Shown: piece by piece, positions 1 through 8,588 of the stretch
Position numbering within the stretch: the stretch's first letter is position 1
Layout: each line of letters starts with the position of its first letter
DNA from: Bog-473 sp963707835
GTDB taxonomy: Bacteria; Actinomycetota; Acidimicrobiia; Acidimicrobiales; RAAP-2
NCBI GenBank assembly: GCA_963707835.1
Contig: CAVPRI010000002.1
Coordinates: 372,001 to 436,000 of the forward strand
Direction of reading: 5' to 3'
DNA: 64,000 bases
Position numbers and translations under genes: made by a program
The notes under the pieces: model-generated
What the model was told of the DNA's origin: nothing
Seen by the model: only the letters and a program-made list of their open reading frames with translations
The model's database searches: none

Positions 1-1
1 G

Positions 2-379
2 AAGGGCTGCTACACGGGGCAGGAGCTGGTGGCGCGGATCGACGCGCGCGGATCCAACGTGGCCCGGCGCCTGGTGGGACTCGTCGACCCCGGAGGCCCC
101 CTCGAGGGCACGGCGGGCGCACTGGTGACCGGGATGACCCTGCATGCCGGGGACCCCCCTGCCGAGGATGCGGCCACGGGCGACAAGGTCGTGGGGACGG
201 TGACATCGGCCGCATGGAGCACCGAGCTTGGCTCGTGGATCGCCCTGGCGTATCTGCACCGCAGCGTCTCCGTGCCGGGCCCCGTGCGGGCGCGCTCGGG
301 CGACGGCGTCGGCGGCTCGCGTCCGATTCGCGCCGAGCTGCTGCCCTTACCCGGAGTACCGCGACCCTCCGCCGACTGA
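2..379 (+). CDS. ygfZ: YgfZ/GcvT-type folate-binding protein, C-terminal part (5' truncated by window edge)
   Basis: This is the last 125 or so codons of a gene that begins before the window. The frame opens with KGCYTGQELVARI, the signature of the YgfZ/GcvT tetrahydrofolate-binding family; the K-G-C-Y-x-G-Q-E core is the YgfZ hallmark around its conserved cysteine. The rest fits the C-terminal beta-barrel of the family, with the typical 'VGTVTSAAWS' and 'IALAYLHR' segments. YgfZ proteins are cytoplasmic and help repair or assemble iron-sulfur clusters, as in tRNA modification by MiaB. The stop lies 92 bp before trpC, and a promoter-like box lies in that gap, so trpC probably has its own transcript. 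GcvT itself is less likely because it lacks this exact motif. Confidence 0.8.
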   Translation, partial: KGCYTGQELVARIDARGSNVARRLVGLVDPGGPLEGTAGALVTGMTLHAGDPPAEDAATGDKVVGTVTSAAWSTELGSWIALAYLHRSVSVPGPVRARSGDGVGGSRPIRAELLPLPGVPRPSAD

Positions 380-457
380 CCGCGACTACCAATGCCGTGG
401 ACCACCGACACCGCCGGCCGGTGGGGTGGGAGGGGCGGTGGGCGAAGGAGGCGCCGC

Positions 458-463
458 TACGCT
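458..463 (+). promoter_or_regulatory. -10-like box TACGCT just upstream of trpC (candidate leaderless promoter)
   Basis: TACGCT matches the actinobacterial -10 pattern TAnnnT and lies 8 nt before the trpC ATG. A transcript starting 6-8 nt after it would begin at or next to the start codon. An AAGGAG-like stretch at 445-450 is over 20 nt from the ATG, too far to act as a ribosome site. The same arrangement recurs at polA, coaE, uvrB and uvrA in this window. No good -35 is claimed. Confidence 0.4.
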
Positions 464-471
464 GGGTCGCC

Positions 472-1260
472 ATGCCCACCTACCTGGCGGAGATCCTGGC
501 TGCGCATCGGGAGCGTGCCCAGGCGGACGACCGTCGCCTGTCCGACCTGGTGGAGTTGGCTGATCGTTCGCCGCGGCCGCGTGACTTCGTCGGGGCGCTG
601 GCTGGGCCCGGGCTCTCGTGCATCGCCGAGATCAAGCGCCGCTCCCCGTCCAAGGGCGATCTCGACCCGAGGCTCGACCCTGCTGTGGTGGCCAAGGAGT
701 ACCTGGCCGGTGGCGCCGCGTGCCTTTCGGTGTTGACCGACGCTGAGCACTTCGGGGGGTCGTCGGAGGACCTGGCGGCGGCACGCCAGGCGGTGGGCAT
801 TCCGGTGCTGCGCAAGGACTTCACGGTGCAGCCGGCCGACGTGGCCGATGCCCGCCTGATGGGGGCCGACGCCGTGCTGCTGATCGTGGCCGCGCTCGAC
901 GACATCGAACTGAGGACCTGTGTCGCCCTGGCGGCCGAGCTCGGACTGGCCCCCCTGGTCGAGGTGCACGACGAGGCGGAGCTGGGCCGGGCCCTGGCGG
1001 CCGACGCCCAGCTCGTCGGAATCAACCAACGGGACCTGCGCACGTTCGAGGTCGACCACGAGAGGGCGTGCCGATTGGCCGGCCGCATTCCCGTGGACGT
1101 GGTCGCGGTCGCCGAGTCGGGCATCCGTGGTGCGCAGGATGCCCGACGGCTGGCCGAGGCCGGCTACGACGCCATCCTGGTCGGGGAGTCCCTGGTCCTG
1201 GCGGTCGATCGCCCCGGTGCACTCAGGGAGCTGGTCGGGCACCCGATCGGGGTGCGATGA
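472..1260 (+). CDS. trpC: Indole-3-glycerol phosphate synthase TrpC
   Basis: TrpC closes the indole ring of tryptophan by converting carboxyphenylamino-deoxyribulose phosphate to indole-3-glycerol phosphate. The 262-residue product is normal length for a single-domain (alpha/beta)8 barrel. Visible motifs are IAEIKRRSPSKG near residue 53 (catalytic Lys and phosphate site), LRKDFTVQPADV, ADAVLLIVAAL, LVEVHDEAE, GINQRDLRTFEV and AVAESGI, which carry the family's catalytic Lys, Glu and Asn residues in order. The ATG at 472 was chosen because the family N-terminus begins a few residues before 'LAEILAAHRERA'; frames opening earlier add unrelated sequence. It is the first gene of a trpC-F-B-A operon and overlaps trpF by ATGA. 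No trpE or trpD lies in the window. Confidence 0.95.
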   Translation: MPTYLAEILAAHRERAQADDRRLSDLVELADRSPRPRDFVGALAGPGLSCIAEIKRRSPSKGDLDPRLDPAVVAKEYLAGGAACLSVLTDAEHFGGSSEDLAAARQAVGIPVLRKDFTVQPADVADARLMGADAVLLIVAALDDIELRTCVALAAELGLAPLVEVHDEAELGRALAADAQLVGINQRDLRTFEVDHERACRLAGRIPVDVVAVAESGIRGAQDARRLAEAGYDAILVGESLVLAVDRPGALRELVGHPIGVR

Positions 1261-1941
1261 CCCAGGGACTGCTGGTCAAGATCTGCGGCGTGACCTCCGA
1301 GGCCGATGCGCTCCTCGCCGTCAGCCTCGGAGCGTCGGCGGTCGGCTTCATCTTCGCCCCCTCGCCGCGCCAGGTCTCGGTCCCGCTGGCCGGGGACATC
1401 GCCAAACGCCTCCCCGAGGAGGTGTTGACCGTCGGGGTGTTCCGGGATGAGGCACCCCGAGCGCGTGGTGGAGGCGGTGCGTGTGGCGGGTCTGGGGGCG
1501 GCCCAGCTCCACGGGCACGAGACCGCCGAGGAGGCTCGCTGGGTGCGGGCCCGCGTTCCGACGGTCATCAAGGCATTCCGGGCCGGTGAGAGCGCCATCG
1601 GGCGGTTCGAGGAGTTCGGAGCCGATTACCTCCTGGTCGACGGGCCGAACCCCGGTTCGGGGGAGGTGTTCGACTGGCGGCTCGCCGAGGGGGTGGCCGA
1701 CCACCATCGGCTGATCGTCTCCGGCGGTCTGCGTCCCGACAACGTGGCCCAGGCGGTGGCGCATCTGCGCCCGGCCGGCGTCGACGTCTCCACCGGAGTG
1801 GAGTCGGGGCCCGGGCGCAAGGATCCGCTCAAGCTGCGTGACTTCATCGCGAATGCCCGCCAGGCCAGTGCCGACGCGGCAGCGCGCGATGCCCTGGACA
1901 ATCCGGAACCGGCGGAGCCCTACGACTGGCGGGACGCGTGA
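1257..1941 (+). CDS. trpF: Phosphoribosylanthranilate isomerase TrpF (one-base frameshift)
   Basis: TrpF isomerises phosphoribosylanthranilate, the step before TrpC. The N-terminal part begins MTQGLLVKICGVTS (the family KICG motif) and runs to VGVFRDEAP. The frame then breaks and resumes one base over as ERVVEAVRVAGLGAAQLHG, followed by VIKAFRAG, LLVDG, LIVSGGLRPDNV and GVDVSTGVESGPGRKD, all standard TrpF motifs. Removing one C from the four-C run at 1455-1458 restores a single 227-residue protein of normal length. Homopolymer position and full preservation of motifs on both sides favour a sequencing error over a dead gene. The ATG overlaps the trpC stop, and the stop overlaps the GTG of trpB, so the four trp genes are translationally coupled. 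Confidence 0.9.
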
Positions 1942-3131
1942 ACGGCGGGGACATGATGGCCCGGCCGGGACCGAACGGCCGCTTCGGCGAGTTCGGGGGT
2001 CGGTTCGTCCCCGAGTCGTTGATGCCGGCGTGCCTCGAGCTCGAGCAGGCCTTCGACGAGGCCTGGGCCGACCAGGGATTCCGGGGCACCTTCGACGCGT
2101 TGTTGCGCCACTACGGCGGGCGACCCACCCCGGTGACCGAGTGCGCCCGGATCTCCGAGAGGCTCGGGGTGCGGGTGCTCCTCAAGCGGGAGGACCTGGC
2201 CCACACGGGGTCGCACAAGTTGAACAACGTGGTGGGCCAGGCCCTCCTCACCGTTCGGATGGGCAAGCGGAGGATGATCGCCGAGACGGGCGCGGGCCAG
2301 CACGGCGTGGCGTCGGCGACCGCCGCAGCGCTCTTCGGGCTCGAGTGCACCGTCTTCATGGGCGAGGTCGACACGAAGCGTCAGGAGCTGAACGTCTTCC
2401 GCATGGAGCTGCTCGGCGCCGAGGTGCGACCGGTGACCAGCGGGAGCCGCACTCTGAAGGACGCAGTGAACGAGGCCCTGCGCGAGTGGGTGGCATCGGT
2501 CGACACGACCCACTACTGCCTCGGGTCGGTCATGGGTCCCCACCCGTTCCCCTACATGGTGCGCCAATTCCAACGGGTGGTCGGTGAGGAGGCGAACCGC
2601 CAGTGCCACGAGCTCCTCGGCGGCGCCGATCCCGACGTGGTGGTCGCCTGCGTCGGAGGTGGGTCCAACGCCGCGGGCACCTTCGCCGGCTTCGTGGACA
2701 CCGACGCGCGTCTGGTCGGCGTCGAGGCGGCCGGTGGGGCGGCAATGACCAACGGGATTCCCGGGGTCCTCCACGGGATGCACTCGCGTCTGCTGCAGGA
2801 CGAGGAGGGTCAGATCCTCGAGGCCGAGTCGATCTCGGCCGGTTTGGACTACCCGGGCCTCGGACCCGAGCACGCCCACCTCGCCGCCGTGGGCCGCGCC
2901 GAGTACTCGACGGCCGGCGACGAGGAAGTGCTGGAAGCCTTCCGCCTCTTGAGCCACACCGAGGGCATCATTCCCGCCCTCGAGTCGGCCCACGCCATCG
3001 CCTGGGTCGCCCGGAGCGCGGGCACCGATGCCCTTCCCGCGGGCTCGACGGTCCTGATCACGCTCTCGGGACGCGGCGACAAGGACGTGGCGCAGGTGCG
3101 GGAGATCCTGCGGCAGGAGGGGCATGGCTGA
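1938..3131 (+). CDS. trpB: Tryptophan synthase beta chain TrpB
   Basis: TrpB is the PLP enzyme that joins indole to serine in the TrpA2B2 complex. The 397-residue product has the beta-chain signature GRFGEFGGRFVPESLMP near the N-terminus, the PLP lysine in HTGSHKLNN, AETGAGQHGV, GSVMGPHPFP, the phosphate-cup glycines of CVGGGSNAAG, and a C-terminal LSGRGDKDV. The length is typical. GTG at 1938 overlaps the trpF stop (GTGA); ATGs at 1953 or 1956 are also possible and would remove five or six residues that are not conserved in the family. The 3' end overlaps the trpA start by 8 bp, consistent with coupled expression of the two synthase subunits. Confidence 0.95.
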   Translation: MNGGDMMARPGPNGRFGEFGGRFVPESLMPACLELEQAFDEAWADQGFRGTFDALLRHYGGRPTPVTECARISERLGVRVLLKREDLAHTGSHKLNNVVGQALLTVRMGKRRMIAETGAGQHGVASATAAALFGLECTVFMGEVDTKRQELNVFRMELLGAEVRPVTSGSRTLKDAVNEALREWVASVDTTHYCLGSVMGPHPFPYMVRQFQRVVGEEANRQCHELLGGADPDVVVACVGGGSNAAGTFAGFVDTDARLVGVEAAGGAAMTNGIPGVLHGMHSRLLQDEEGQILEAESISAGLDYPGLGPEHAHLAAVGRAEYSTAGDEEVLEAFRLLSHTEGIIPALESAHAIAWVARSAGTDALPAGSTVLITLSGRGDKDVAQVREILRQEGHG

Positions 3132-3893
3132 GCTCGAGGAGCAGCTGCGGGAGACGCGCGCCGCAGTCGCAAGCTGCTGATTCCGTATCTCATGGGCGGG
3201 TTGAGCGACGACTGGGGGGACGTCCTGGCGGCGGTGGTCGATGCCGGGGCGGACGCCGTCGAGGTGGGTATCCCGTTCTCGGATCCCATGATGGACGGTC
3301 CGGTCATCCAGGCCGCGGCGCTGCAGGCGCTGCGCCGCAAGACGGTCCCCGGTGGTGTGCTGGACGGGATCGCGCGCGCCGAGGTGCCCGTGCCCGTGGC
3401 GGTGATGACCTACTACAACCTGGTCTTCCGGGCCGGGCACCGGCGGATGGTGCGGTCGATGGCCGCGGCCGGCGTCAGCGGCGCCATCATCGCCGACCTT
3501 CCCGTGGAGGAGCTGGCGCCCTGGTCGGTCGAGGCGGATGCGGCCGGGGTGGACACCGTGCTCCTGGTCGCGCCCTCGAGCCCACCGGATCGGGTCGAGC
3601 GGATCTGCGCCCGCGCCCGTGGCTTCGTCTACGCCGTGGCCCGCATGGGAGTCACGGGCGAGCGTGGGGAGCTGGGCACGGACGCCGCCGACGTGGTCGG
3701 CCGGATCCGCGCCTGCACCGACATGCCGGTGTGTGTGGGAGTCGGGGTGTCGACGCCGGCGCAGGCGGCCGAGGTCTGTGCGGTGGCCGATGGGGTCGTG
3801 GTCGGCTCGGCACTGGTGCGCCGGCTCCTCGAGGGCGAGGGACCACAGGGAGCGGCTGCCTTCGTGCGCTCGCTCCGCGCCGCCATCGACTGA
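3124..3893 (+). CDS. trpA: Tryptophan synthase alpha chain TrpA (frameshift near the N-terminus)
   Basis: TrpA cleaves indole-3-glycerol phosphate and channels indole to TrpB. From about 3166 onward the protein is intact: KLLIPYLMGG, AVEVGIPFSDPMMDGPVIQ (with the catalytic Glu and Asp of the family), AVMTYYN, GAIIADLPVEE, FVYAVARMGVTG and VGVGVSTPAQ. The natural start ATG at 3124 gives MAELEEQLRETRAA and then meets a stop after 18 codons. Adding one base around 3160-3167 joins the pieces into 256 residues, the usual length. A later start at 3192 would cut off the first strand of the barrel, so a base lost in sequencing is the simpler reading. It is the last gene of the operon and converges with the SGNH hydrolase gene 20 bp away. 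Confidence 0.9.
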
Positions 3894-3913
3894 CGCGCCG
3901 ACCTGCGCCCGGG

Positions 3914-5101
3914 TCAGCGTGAGGCGCCGAGCTGACGCTCCACCAGCGTGGCGATGGCGCGTTGCCCCGCAGCGTTCGGGTGCACGGCGCGCCAGACGTA
4001 GCCTTCGAGGTTGCGCTGGGCCTGCGCGCTCCGCGCCGTGAGGGCTCCGCAGGAGTCGGGGGAGATGCCGGTGCACGCACTGGCTGCCAGGATGGTCGCG
4101 CTGTCCGCGGCCAGCGTGCTGTCGGGCACGGGCTCGCCCGAGAACACCCACGGGTCGGCGGTGCAGGCGCCATGACCATCGACCGCGCCGGCCACGCCGA
4201 TGAGTCGGACGTTCGTGACATGGTCGGCACGGGCGTCGCTCACCGCTCCGGTGATGGCCCCGTTGAGGGCGGCGAGCACTACCTGGGCGGCCGCGAAGGT
4301 GCTCGCGGCGTTGGCGCGGAGACCGGTGCAGACCAGGTTGGTCCGACCACCCGAGGCCGCCACGTCGTCGGCGATCTCGGACGGATCGGGGATCGGTTGG
4401 TAGTAGTCGAGGACTGCCACGGTCCGCGAATGCGGCGCCACGTCCTCGATCGCCCGGGCCAGGCCCGTCCGCACGTCGGCCAGCTTGGTGGCCAGCCCCG
4501 GCGTGACGGTGCCGTTCTCGACGCAGGCGGTGCCGAGGCCGAGATTCACCATGAGCGCCTGCGCCAGTTGGTGCTCGAGGCACGCCGCGAAGTTGATGTC
4601 GTCTGCGCCGTCTTGGAGCAGGACCAGCCGGGCCGGGTGCTGGGCCAGATCGGCGGCGTCGACCTCGTCACCCAGGTTGCGGGCCTGCTGGGGCGGTCTC
4701 GGGCACTGACCGTCGAGTGACGTGTTGTTCGCCGGGTCGACCACGGCGCCGCTGATGGCCAGCTGGTCTCCCGTGAGCACGCAGTTGGAGGTGCGCACGG
4801 TCATGGTCAGGCCCAGCGCTCGGGCCACTTGGGTCGGGTAGGCGGTGAGGGCGGGGCCCTGGGACACCCAACCGGCAGGCAGGCCGACCTGGGGGGTGAG
4901 GTAGGGGTTGTGCAGGCCGTGCCCGTAGGGAACCGAGTCGCCCAGGGCCACTGCCCGCGTCGGTCCCGCGCTCGGCCGGGGTGCCGTGCCCCGTGTGGCC
5001 CACAGGACCCCTGCGGCCACCAGAGCCAGGGCCAGCACGGCGACGGCCACCCACACGAGGGGGTGACGCGCGATGTCGCGCCGGGTCTTGGGCCATGTCA
5101 T
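3914..5101 (-). CDS. Secreted or membrane-anchored SGNH/GDSL-family hydrolase
   Basis: This 395-residue protein starts with a short basic segment and one hydrophobic helix (about residues 14-32, LVWVAVAVLALALVAAG), so it is exported and either anchored or cleaved. SGNH blocks are visible: block I is ALGDSVPYGHG with the nucleophile Ser, a block III-like DGADDINF follows, and block V is HPNAAGQRAIA with the catalytic His preceded two residues earlier by a histidine-containing VHP. Several cysteines suggest disulfides outside the cell. Family members are esterases or lipases acting on lipids or acylated sugars; the substrate cannot be read from sequence. It lies 58 bp downstream of fabF on the same strand, so it may be read with the fatty-acid operon. 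Confidence 0.75.
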   Translation of the reverse strand: MTWPKTRRDIARHPLVWVAVAVLALALVAAGVLWATRGTAPRPSAGPTRAVALGDSVPYGHGLHNPYLTPQVGLPAGWVSQGPALTAYPTQVARALGLTMTVRTSNCVLTGDQLAISGAVVDPANNTSLDGQCPRPPQQARNLGDEVDAADLAQHPARLVLLQDGADDINFAACLEHQLAQALMVNLGLGTACVENGTVTPGLATKLADVRTGLARAIEDVAPHSRTVAVLDYYQPIPDPSEIADDVAASGGRTNLVCTGLRANAASTFAAAQVVLAALNGAITGAVSDARADHVTNVRLIGVAGAVDGHGACTADPWVFSGEPVPDSTLAADSATILAASACTGISPDSCGALTARSAQAQRNLEGYVWRAVHPNAAGQRAIATLVERQLGASR

Positions 5102-5159
5102 GGGGCAACCTCACGAAGGGCTGCCACGCGGCAGCGGGCGCCGAGGCTACCGGGTCGCT

Positions 5160-6356
5160 TCAGTGAGGGGGCAGCACCACCAGGCAGCCGTTGTGGCCTC
5201 CGAACCCGAAGGAGTTCGACAGGACGGCCGAAGGCTCCCAGGATTGGGGCTGGCCGTGGACGACGCGCACGGAGATCTCCGGGTCGGGCATCTCGTAGCC
5301 CGCCGTGGGCGGGATGGTCGCATGGTGGATGGTCAGAACGGCTGCCACGGCCTCGATGGCACCGGCGGCCGCCAATCCGTGACCGGTCACGCCCTTGGTG
5401 GATGTCACCAGCGGTCCCGGCTCACCGAAGACCTTGGCGATCGCCCGGGCCTCGGCCAGGTCGTTGAGCGGCGTCGAGGTGCCGTGGGCGTTGATGTGAC
5501 CCACCTCGGCGGGGGCGACCCCGGCATCGGCCAGGGCCAACTCCATGCAGGCCACTGCGCCTGCACCGTCGGGGGCGGGTGCGGTGATGTGGTGGGCGTC
5601 GGAGGTGCTCGCCGCGCCGGCCAGTTCGGCGTAGATGGTCGCCCCGCGGGCCACGGCCCGGTCCCAGTCCTCGAGGACCACGGCGGCGGCACCCTCGGTC
5701 ATGACGAACCCGTCCCGACGGGCGTCGAATGGCCGAGAGTTGCCCGAGGTCGAGAGCGCCGTCATGTTGGCGAAGGCGGCCAGGGCCACCGGCACCATGC
5801 TGGCCTCGGCGCCGCCACCGATGGCCACGTCGCAGCGACCGCTGGCGACCAGCTTGGCCGCCGCCGCCACGGCGTGAGTGCCGGCGGCACAGGCCGTACA
5901 GATAACCTCGCAGGGGCCGCGCCAGCCCAGGCGCATGGAGATGCCAGCCGCTCCCGCGTTGGCCATCATCATCGGCACCAGACGTGGGGACACCCGATTG
6001 GCGCCGCGCTGGTCGAAGACCAGGACCTGCTCGGCGAGGGTCTCGAGCCCACCCACCCCGGTGGCGAACATCACGCCGGCCTTGGCCGGGTCCACCGCGA
6101 GATCTCCGGCCGAGCTCACCGCCATGTTGGCCGCGGCGATCGAGAACTGGGCGAACTTGTCGAGTTGGCGGACCTCCTTCGGACCGAACCAGACTCCGGG
6201 ATCGAAGTCGCGGACGGCGCCGCCGATGACGGTCGGGTTGATGAGCCCGTCCCACAGCGCGTCCACCCCGACGCCGCAGCACGTCACCGCCCCGAGACCG
6301 GTGACGGCGACGCGCCGCCCCTTGACCGGACCGTCGGGGCCGATCCCGAGCAGCAT
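5160..6356 (-). CDS. fabF: 3-oxoacyl-ACP synthase II (FabF-type condensing enzyme)
   Basis: FabF extends acyl-ACP with malonyl-ACP in type II fatty-acid synthesis. The 398-residue thiolase-fold protein begins RRVAVTGLGAVTCCGVG, has the nucleophile Cys156 in ICTACAAGTHAV, the first catalytic His in NAHGTSTPLND, the second in TKGVTGHGLAAAGA, and the terminal SFGFGGHNGCLV glycine loop. The central 'CTACAAG' differs slightly from the common TACASG but keeps the Cys. Its ATG shares one base with the acpP stop (TGATG), so translation is coupled to the carrier protein it uses. It could act in a specialised lipid or polyketide path, but the tight fabD-G-acpP-F order favours housekeeping fatty-acid synthesis. 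Confidence 0.93.
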   Translation of the reverse strand: MLLGIGPDGPVKGRRVAVTGLGAVTCCGVGVDALWDGLINPTVIGGAVRDFDPGVWFGPKEVRQLDKFAQFSIAAANMAVSSAGDLAVDPAKAGVMFATGVGGLETLAEQVLVFDQRGANRVSPRLVPMMMANAGAAGISMRLGWRGPCEVICTACAAGTHAVAAAAKLVASGRCDVAIGGGAEASMVPVALAAFANMTALSTSGNSRPFDARRDGFVMTEGAAAVVLEDWDRAVARGATIYAELAGAASTSDAHHITAPAPDGAGAVACMELALADAGVAPAEVGHINAHGTSTPLNDLAEARAIAKVFGEPGPLVTSTKGVTGHGLAAAGAIEAVAAVLTIHHATIPPTAGYEMPDPEISVRVVHGQPQSWEPSAVLSNSFGFGGHNGCLVVLPPH

Positions 6357-6595
6357 CAGAACTTCGAGGAGATCAGGTCGAAGGCCTGCCCGACAGTGGT
6401 GATGTCCTCGAGCTCGGTTTCCTCGACGGTGACGTCGAAGGCCTCTTCGAGGGCCATCACGAGCTCGACGAGGTCGAGGCTGTCAGCGTCGAGATCGTCG
6501 GCGAACTTCGCCTCCTTGGTGATCTTGTCGGCCGGGACCTGCAGTACCTCCACGGCGCACTCGCGAAACTTCTCGAACGCTGCGTCGCTGTCCAC
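6356..6595 (-). CDS. acpP: Acyl carrier protein
   Basis: This 79-residue acidic protein is the carrier for growing acyl chains. The phosphopantetheine attachment motif is DADSLDLVELV, with the modified serine at residue 39; the four-helix pattern and length are standard. The start is GTG at 6595, chosen because AAAGGAG lies 6-7 nt upstream, one of the clearest ribosome sites in the window; a strong site fits the need for abundant ACP. It lies between fabG (32 bp gap) and fabF (1 bp overlap). Confidence 0.96.
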   Translation of the reverse strand: MDSDAAFEKFRECAVEVLQVPADKITKEAKFADDLDADSLDLVELVMALEEAFDVTVEETELEDITTVGQAFDLISSKF

Positions 6596-6627
6596 ACTTG
6601 CTCCTTTGTCAGTTGGTTTCCAGAACG

Positions 6628-7353
6628 CTACAGGCCCATGCCGAGCCCACCGTCGACCGGAACGACCGCTCCGGTCACGTAGGCAGCGGCGTCAGAGGCC
6701 AAGAACCCAACGACGGCCGCGACGTCGGCTGCGGTTCCGGCACGGCCGAGTGGGACCTGGCTCGTCATGGCGGCCACCCGCTCGGATCCGAGGGAGGCGG
6801 TCATGTCGGTGTCGATGAGGCCCGGCGCCACCACGTTGACCGTGATGTGCCGACTTCCCACCTCGCGGGCGATGGCCCGGGCCATGCCGACCAGGCCGGC
6901 CTTGGAGGCGGCATAGTTGGCCTGTCCCGGCAGGCCGACGAACGCGCCGACGGACGAGACGAACACGATCCGCCCCGTGTGCAGGCGGAGCATCTTCGCC
7001 ACGGCCCGTTTGGCCACTCGGAAGGACCCGGTCAGGTTGGCGTCGATCACGTCGAGGAAGTCCTGGTCCTTCATACGCAGCATGAGGGAGTCCATCGTGA
7101 TGCCGGCGTTGGCCACGAGGACCTCCACCGGGCCCCAGCGCTCCTCGATGGCCGAGAATGCCCCTGCGACCTCCTCGGTGGACCGCACGTCGCAGCGAAC
7201 GGCCATGAAGTGGTCAGGATCTGCGCCATCCGGCGCCGCCGGTGGTTCGGGCGATCGGTAGGTGCTGGCCACATGGTCCCCATTGGCCAGGAACCAATTG
7301 ACGCAGGCGGCGCCGATGCCGCGGGTTCCACCAGTGACGAGGACGACCGCCAT
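6628..7353 (-). CDS. fabG: 3-oxoacyl-ACP reductase FabG
   Basis: FabG reduces 3-oxoacyl-ACP with NADPH. The 241-residue short-chain dehydrogenase shows the nucleotide motif VTGGTRGIG (residues 6-14), the NAG motif in LVANAGI, the catalytic Ser in VFVSSVG, Tyr and Lys in YAASK, and the C-terminal YVTGAVVPVDGG typical of FabG. The ATG at 7353 shares its first base with the fabD stop (TGATG), fixing the start; the open frame continues upstream only as a shadow of fabD. Its place between fabD and acpP supports fatty-acid synthesis over another SDR role. Confidence 0.94.
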   Translation of the reverse strand: MAVVLVTGGTRGIGAACVNWFLANGDHVASTYRSPEPPAAPDGADPDHFMAVRCDVRSTEEVAGAFSAIEERWGPVEVLVANAGITMDSLMLRMKDQDFLDVIDANLTGSFRVAKRAVAKMLRLHTGRIVFVSSVGAFVGLPGQANYAASKAGLVGMARAIAREVGSRHITVNVVAPGLIDTDMTASLGSERVAAMTSQVPLGRAGTAADVAAVVGFLASDAAAYVTGAVVPVDGGLGMGL

Positions 7354-8588
7354 CAGCGCGCCTCGGGCACGCGGAGCCAGGCCAGTGGTTGGCCCTCCTG
7401 CACGCGCTCGCCGTCGGCCGCCAACCAGCGGATCACCTGGCCGGCGAAAGGCGTCCGGACGTCGGAGACGCCGACACGGCCCACGATGTCGCCGACCGCC
7501 ACCGCTGACGAGCCGTGCGGGTCGTCGGTGGTGCCCGGGAGGAGGCCGGTCCCAGGTGCCTGCAGGGAAGCCTCCGGGCTGAAGATGCCGCTCGAAGGGC
7601 TGACCACCACCCGTTCTGACATGTAGAGGTGCTCGCCCTGGTGGAGCGCCGGCTCCGCCCGCCACGTCCCTGCCGACCCGATCTGGTCCATCAAGGTGTC
7701 GAGGTCCTCGGGTTTGGAGACCGAGAGGGACTGGATCTCGGGCAGGCTCCGCTTGGCGAGACCGCTCAAGACCCCGCCAGGACCCAGTTCCACGAGGGAG
7801 GTCAGCCCGAGACCGGCGAAGGTCTCGAGCGTCTGGCGCCACCGCACCGGACTGCAGAGCTGCGCCGAGAGCAGCCCGGGCCATTCGGCAGGATCGTCGT
7901 GAACGTGCGCGTCGACGTTGGCCACCACCCGGACCTCGGGGGTGAGGAAGGTCACCTCGTTCAGTGCCTTACGTAGGTCCGCCCGGGCTCCTTGCATCAG
8001 TGGCGTATGGAACGCTCCCGAGACCGGGATCGGCATCACCCGCTTGGCCCCCAGCCCCTTGGCCAGCTCGCCGGCCCGGGCCACCGCCTCGGGAGTGCCC
8101 GCGATCACGACCTGGCCGGGTGCGTTGTAGTTGGCCACCCAGACGTCGCCCTCGGCACGCATACAGGCTGCCTCCGCGTCATCGTCGGCGATGCCCAGCA
8201 GCGCCGCCATGGTGCCGGGCGCTTCCTCACCGGCCCGTCCCATCGCCTCGCCCCGGGCGACCACCAGGCGGATACCGTCCTCGAAGCCCAACCCGCCGCT
8301 CGCCACCAAAGCGGTGTACTCGCCGAGGCTGTGCCCGGCACACGCCGCGGGCGTCAACCCCGTGCGCTCCACCGCGTCGAGGACCACCAGGCTCAGCACC
8401 GTCGTTGCCAGTTGCGCGTTCTCCGTCTGGGTCAGCTCTTCGATCGAGGCGTGGAGGAGGAGGCGCGACAGGTCGCGCTCGGCCGCCACCGACGCCTCCT
8501 CGACGACTTCCCACGAGGGGTGATCCACCCAGGGCGCGCCCATTCCGGCGCGTTGCGATCCCTGTCCGGGGAAGGTGAAGACCAACAC
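7353..8588 (-). CDS. fabD: Malonyl-CoA:ACP transacylase FabD fused to a degenerate biotinyl-carrier-like domain
   Basis: Residues 1-310 are a standard FabD, which loads malonyl groups onto ACP: FPGQGSQ at 6-12, the nucleophile Ser87 in GHSLGEY, SGAFHTPLM with the catalytic His, and ELGPGGVLSGL near the end. Most FabD proteins stop there. Here about 100 more residues follow; from roughly 327 (VVVSPSSGIFSP) to 411 they resemble the biotin carboxyl carrier fold, with VGDIVGRV, TPFAGQVIRWL and DGERVQEGQPLAWLRV matching its two half-repeats. The EAMKM biotin hairpin is missing. GTG at 8588 was chosen because the family begins MLxFxFPGQ; a GGAG lies about 12 nt upstream. It is the first gene of fabD-G-acpP-F. 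Confidence 0.9.
   Translation of the reverse strand: MLVFTFPGQGSQRAGMGAPWVDHPSWEVVEEASVAAERDLSRLLLHASIEELTQTENAQLATTVLSLVVLDAVERTGLTPAACAGHSLGEYTALVASGGLGFEDGIRLVVARGEAMGRAGEEAPGTMAALLGIADDDAEAACMRAEGDVWVANYNAPGQVVIAGTPEAVARAGELAKGLGAKRVMPIPVSGAFHTPLMQGARADLRKALNEVTFLTPEVRVVANVDAHVHDDPAEWPGLLSAQLCSPVRWRQTLETFAGLGLTSLVELGPGGVLSGLAKRSLPEIQSLSVSKPEDLDTLMDQIGSAGTWRAEPALHQGEHLYMSERVVVSPSSGIFSPEASLQAPGTGLLPGTTDDPHGSSAVAVGDIVGRVGVSDVRTPFAGQVIRWLAADGERVQEGQPLAWLRVPEAR

Noticed and set aside
1440..1470. Programmed frameshift in trpF
   Set aside because: No slippery heptamer or following structure is evident, trpF is not known to be recoded, and similar slips occur in many unrelated genes here.
3192..3893. 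trpA starting at the internal ATG 3192
   Set aside because: It would drop the first barrel strand and the conserved KLLIPY segment, whereas one added base near 3165 gives a normal-length protein from an ATG overlapping trpB.
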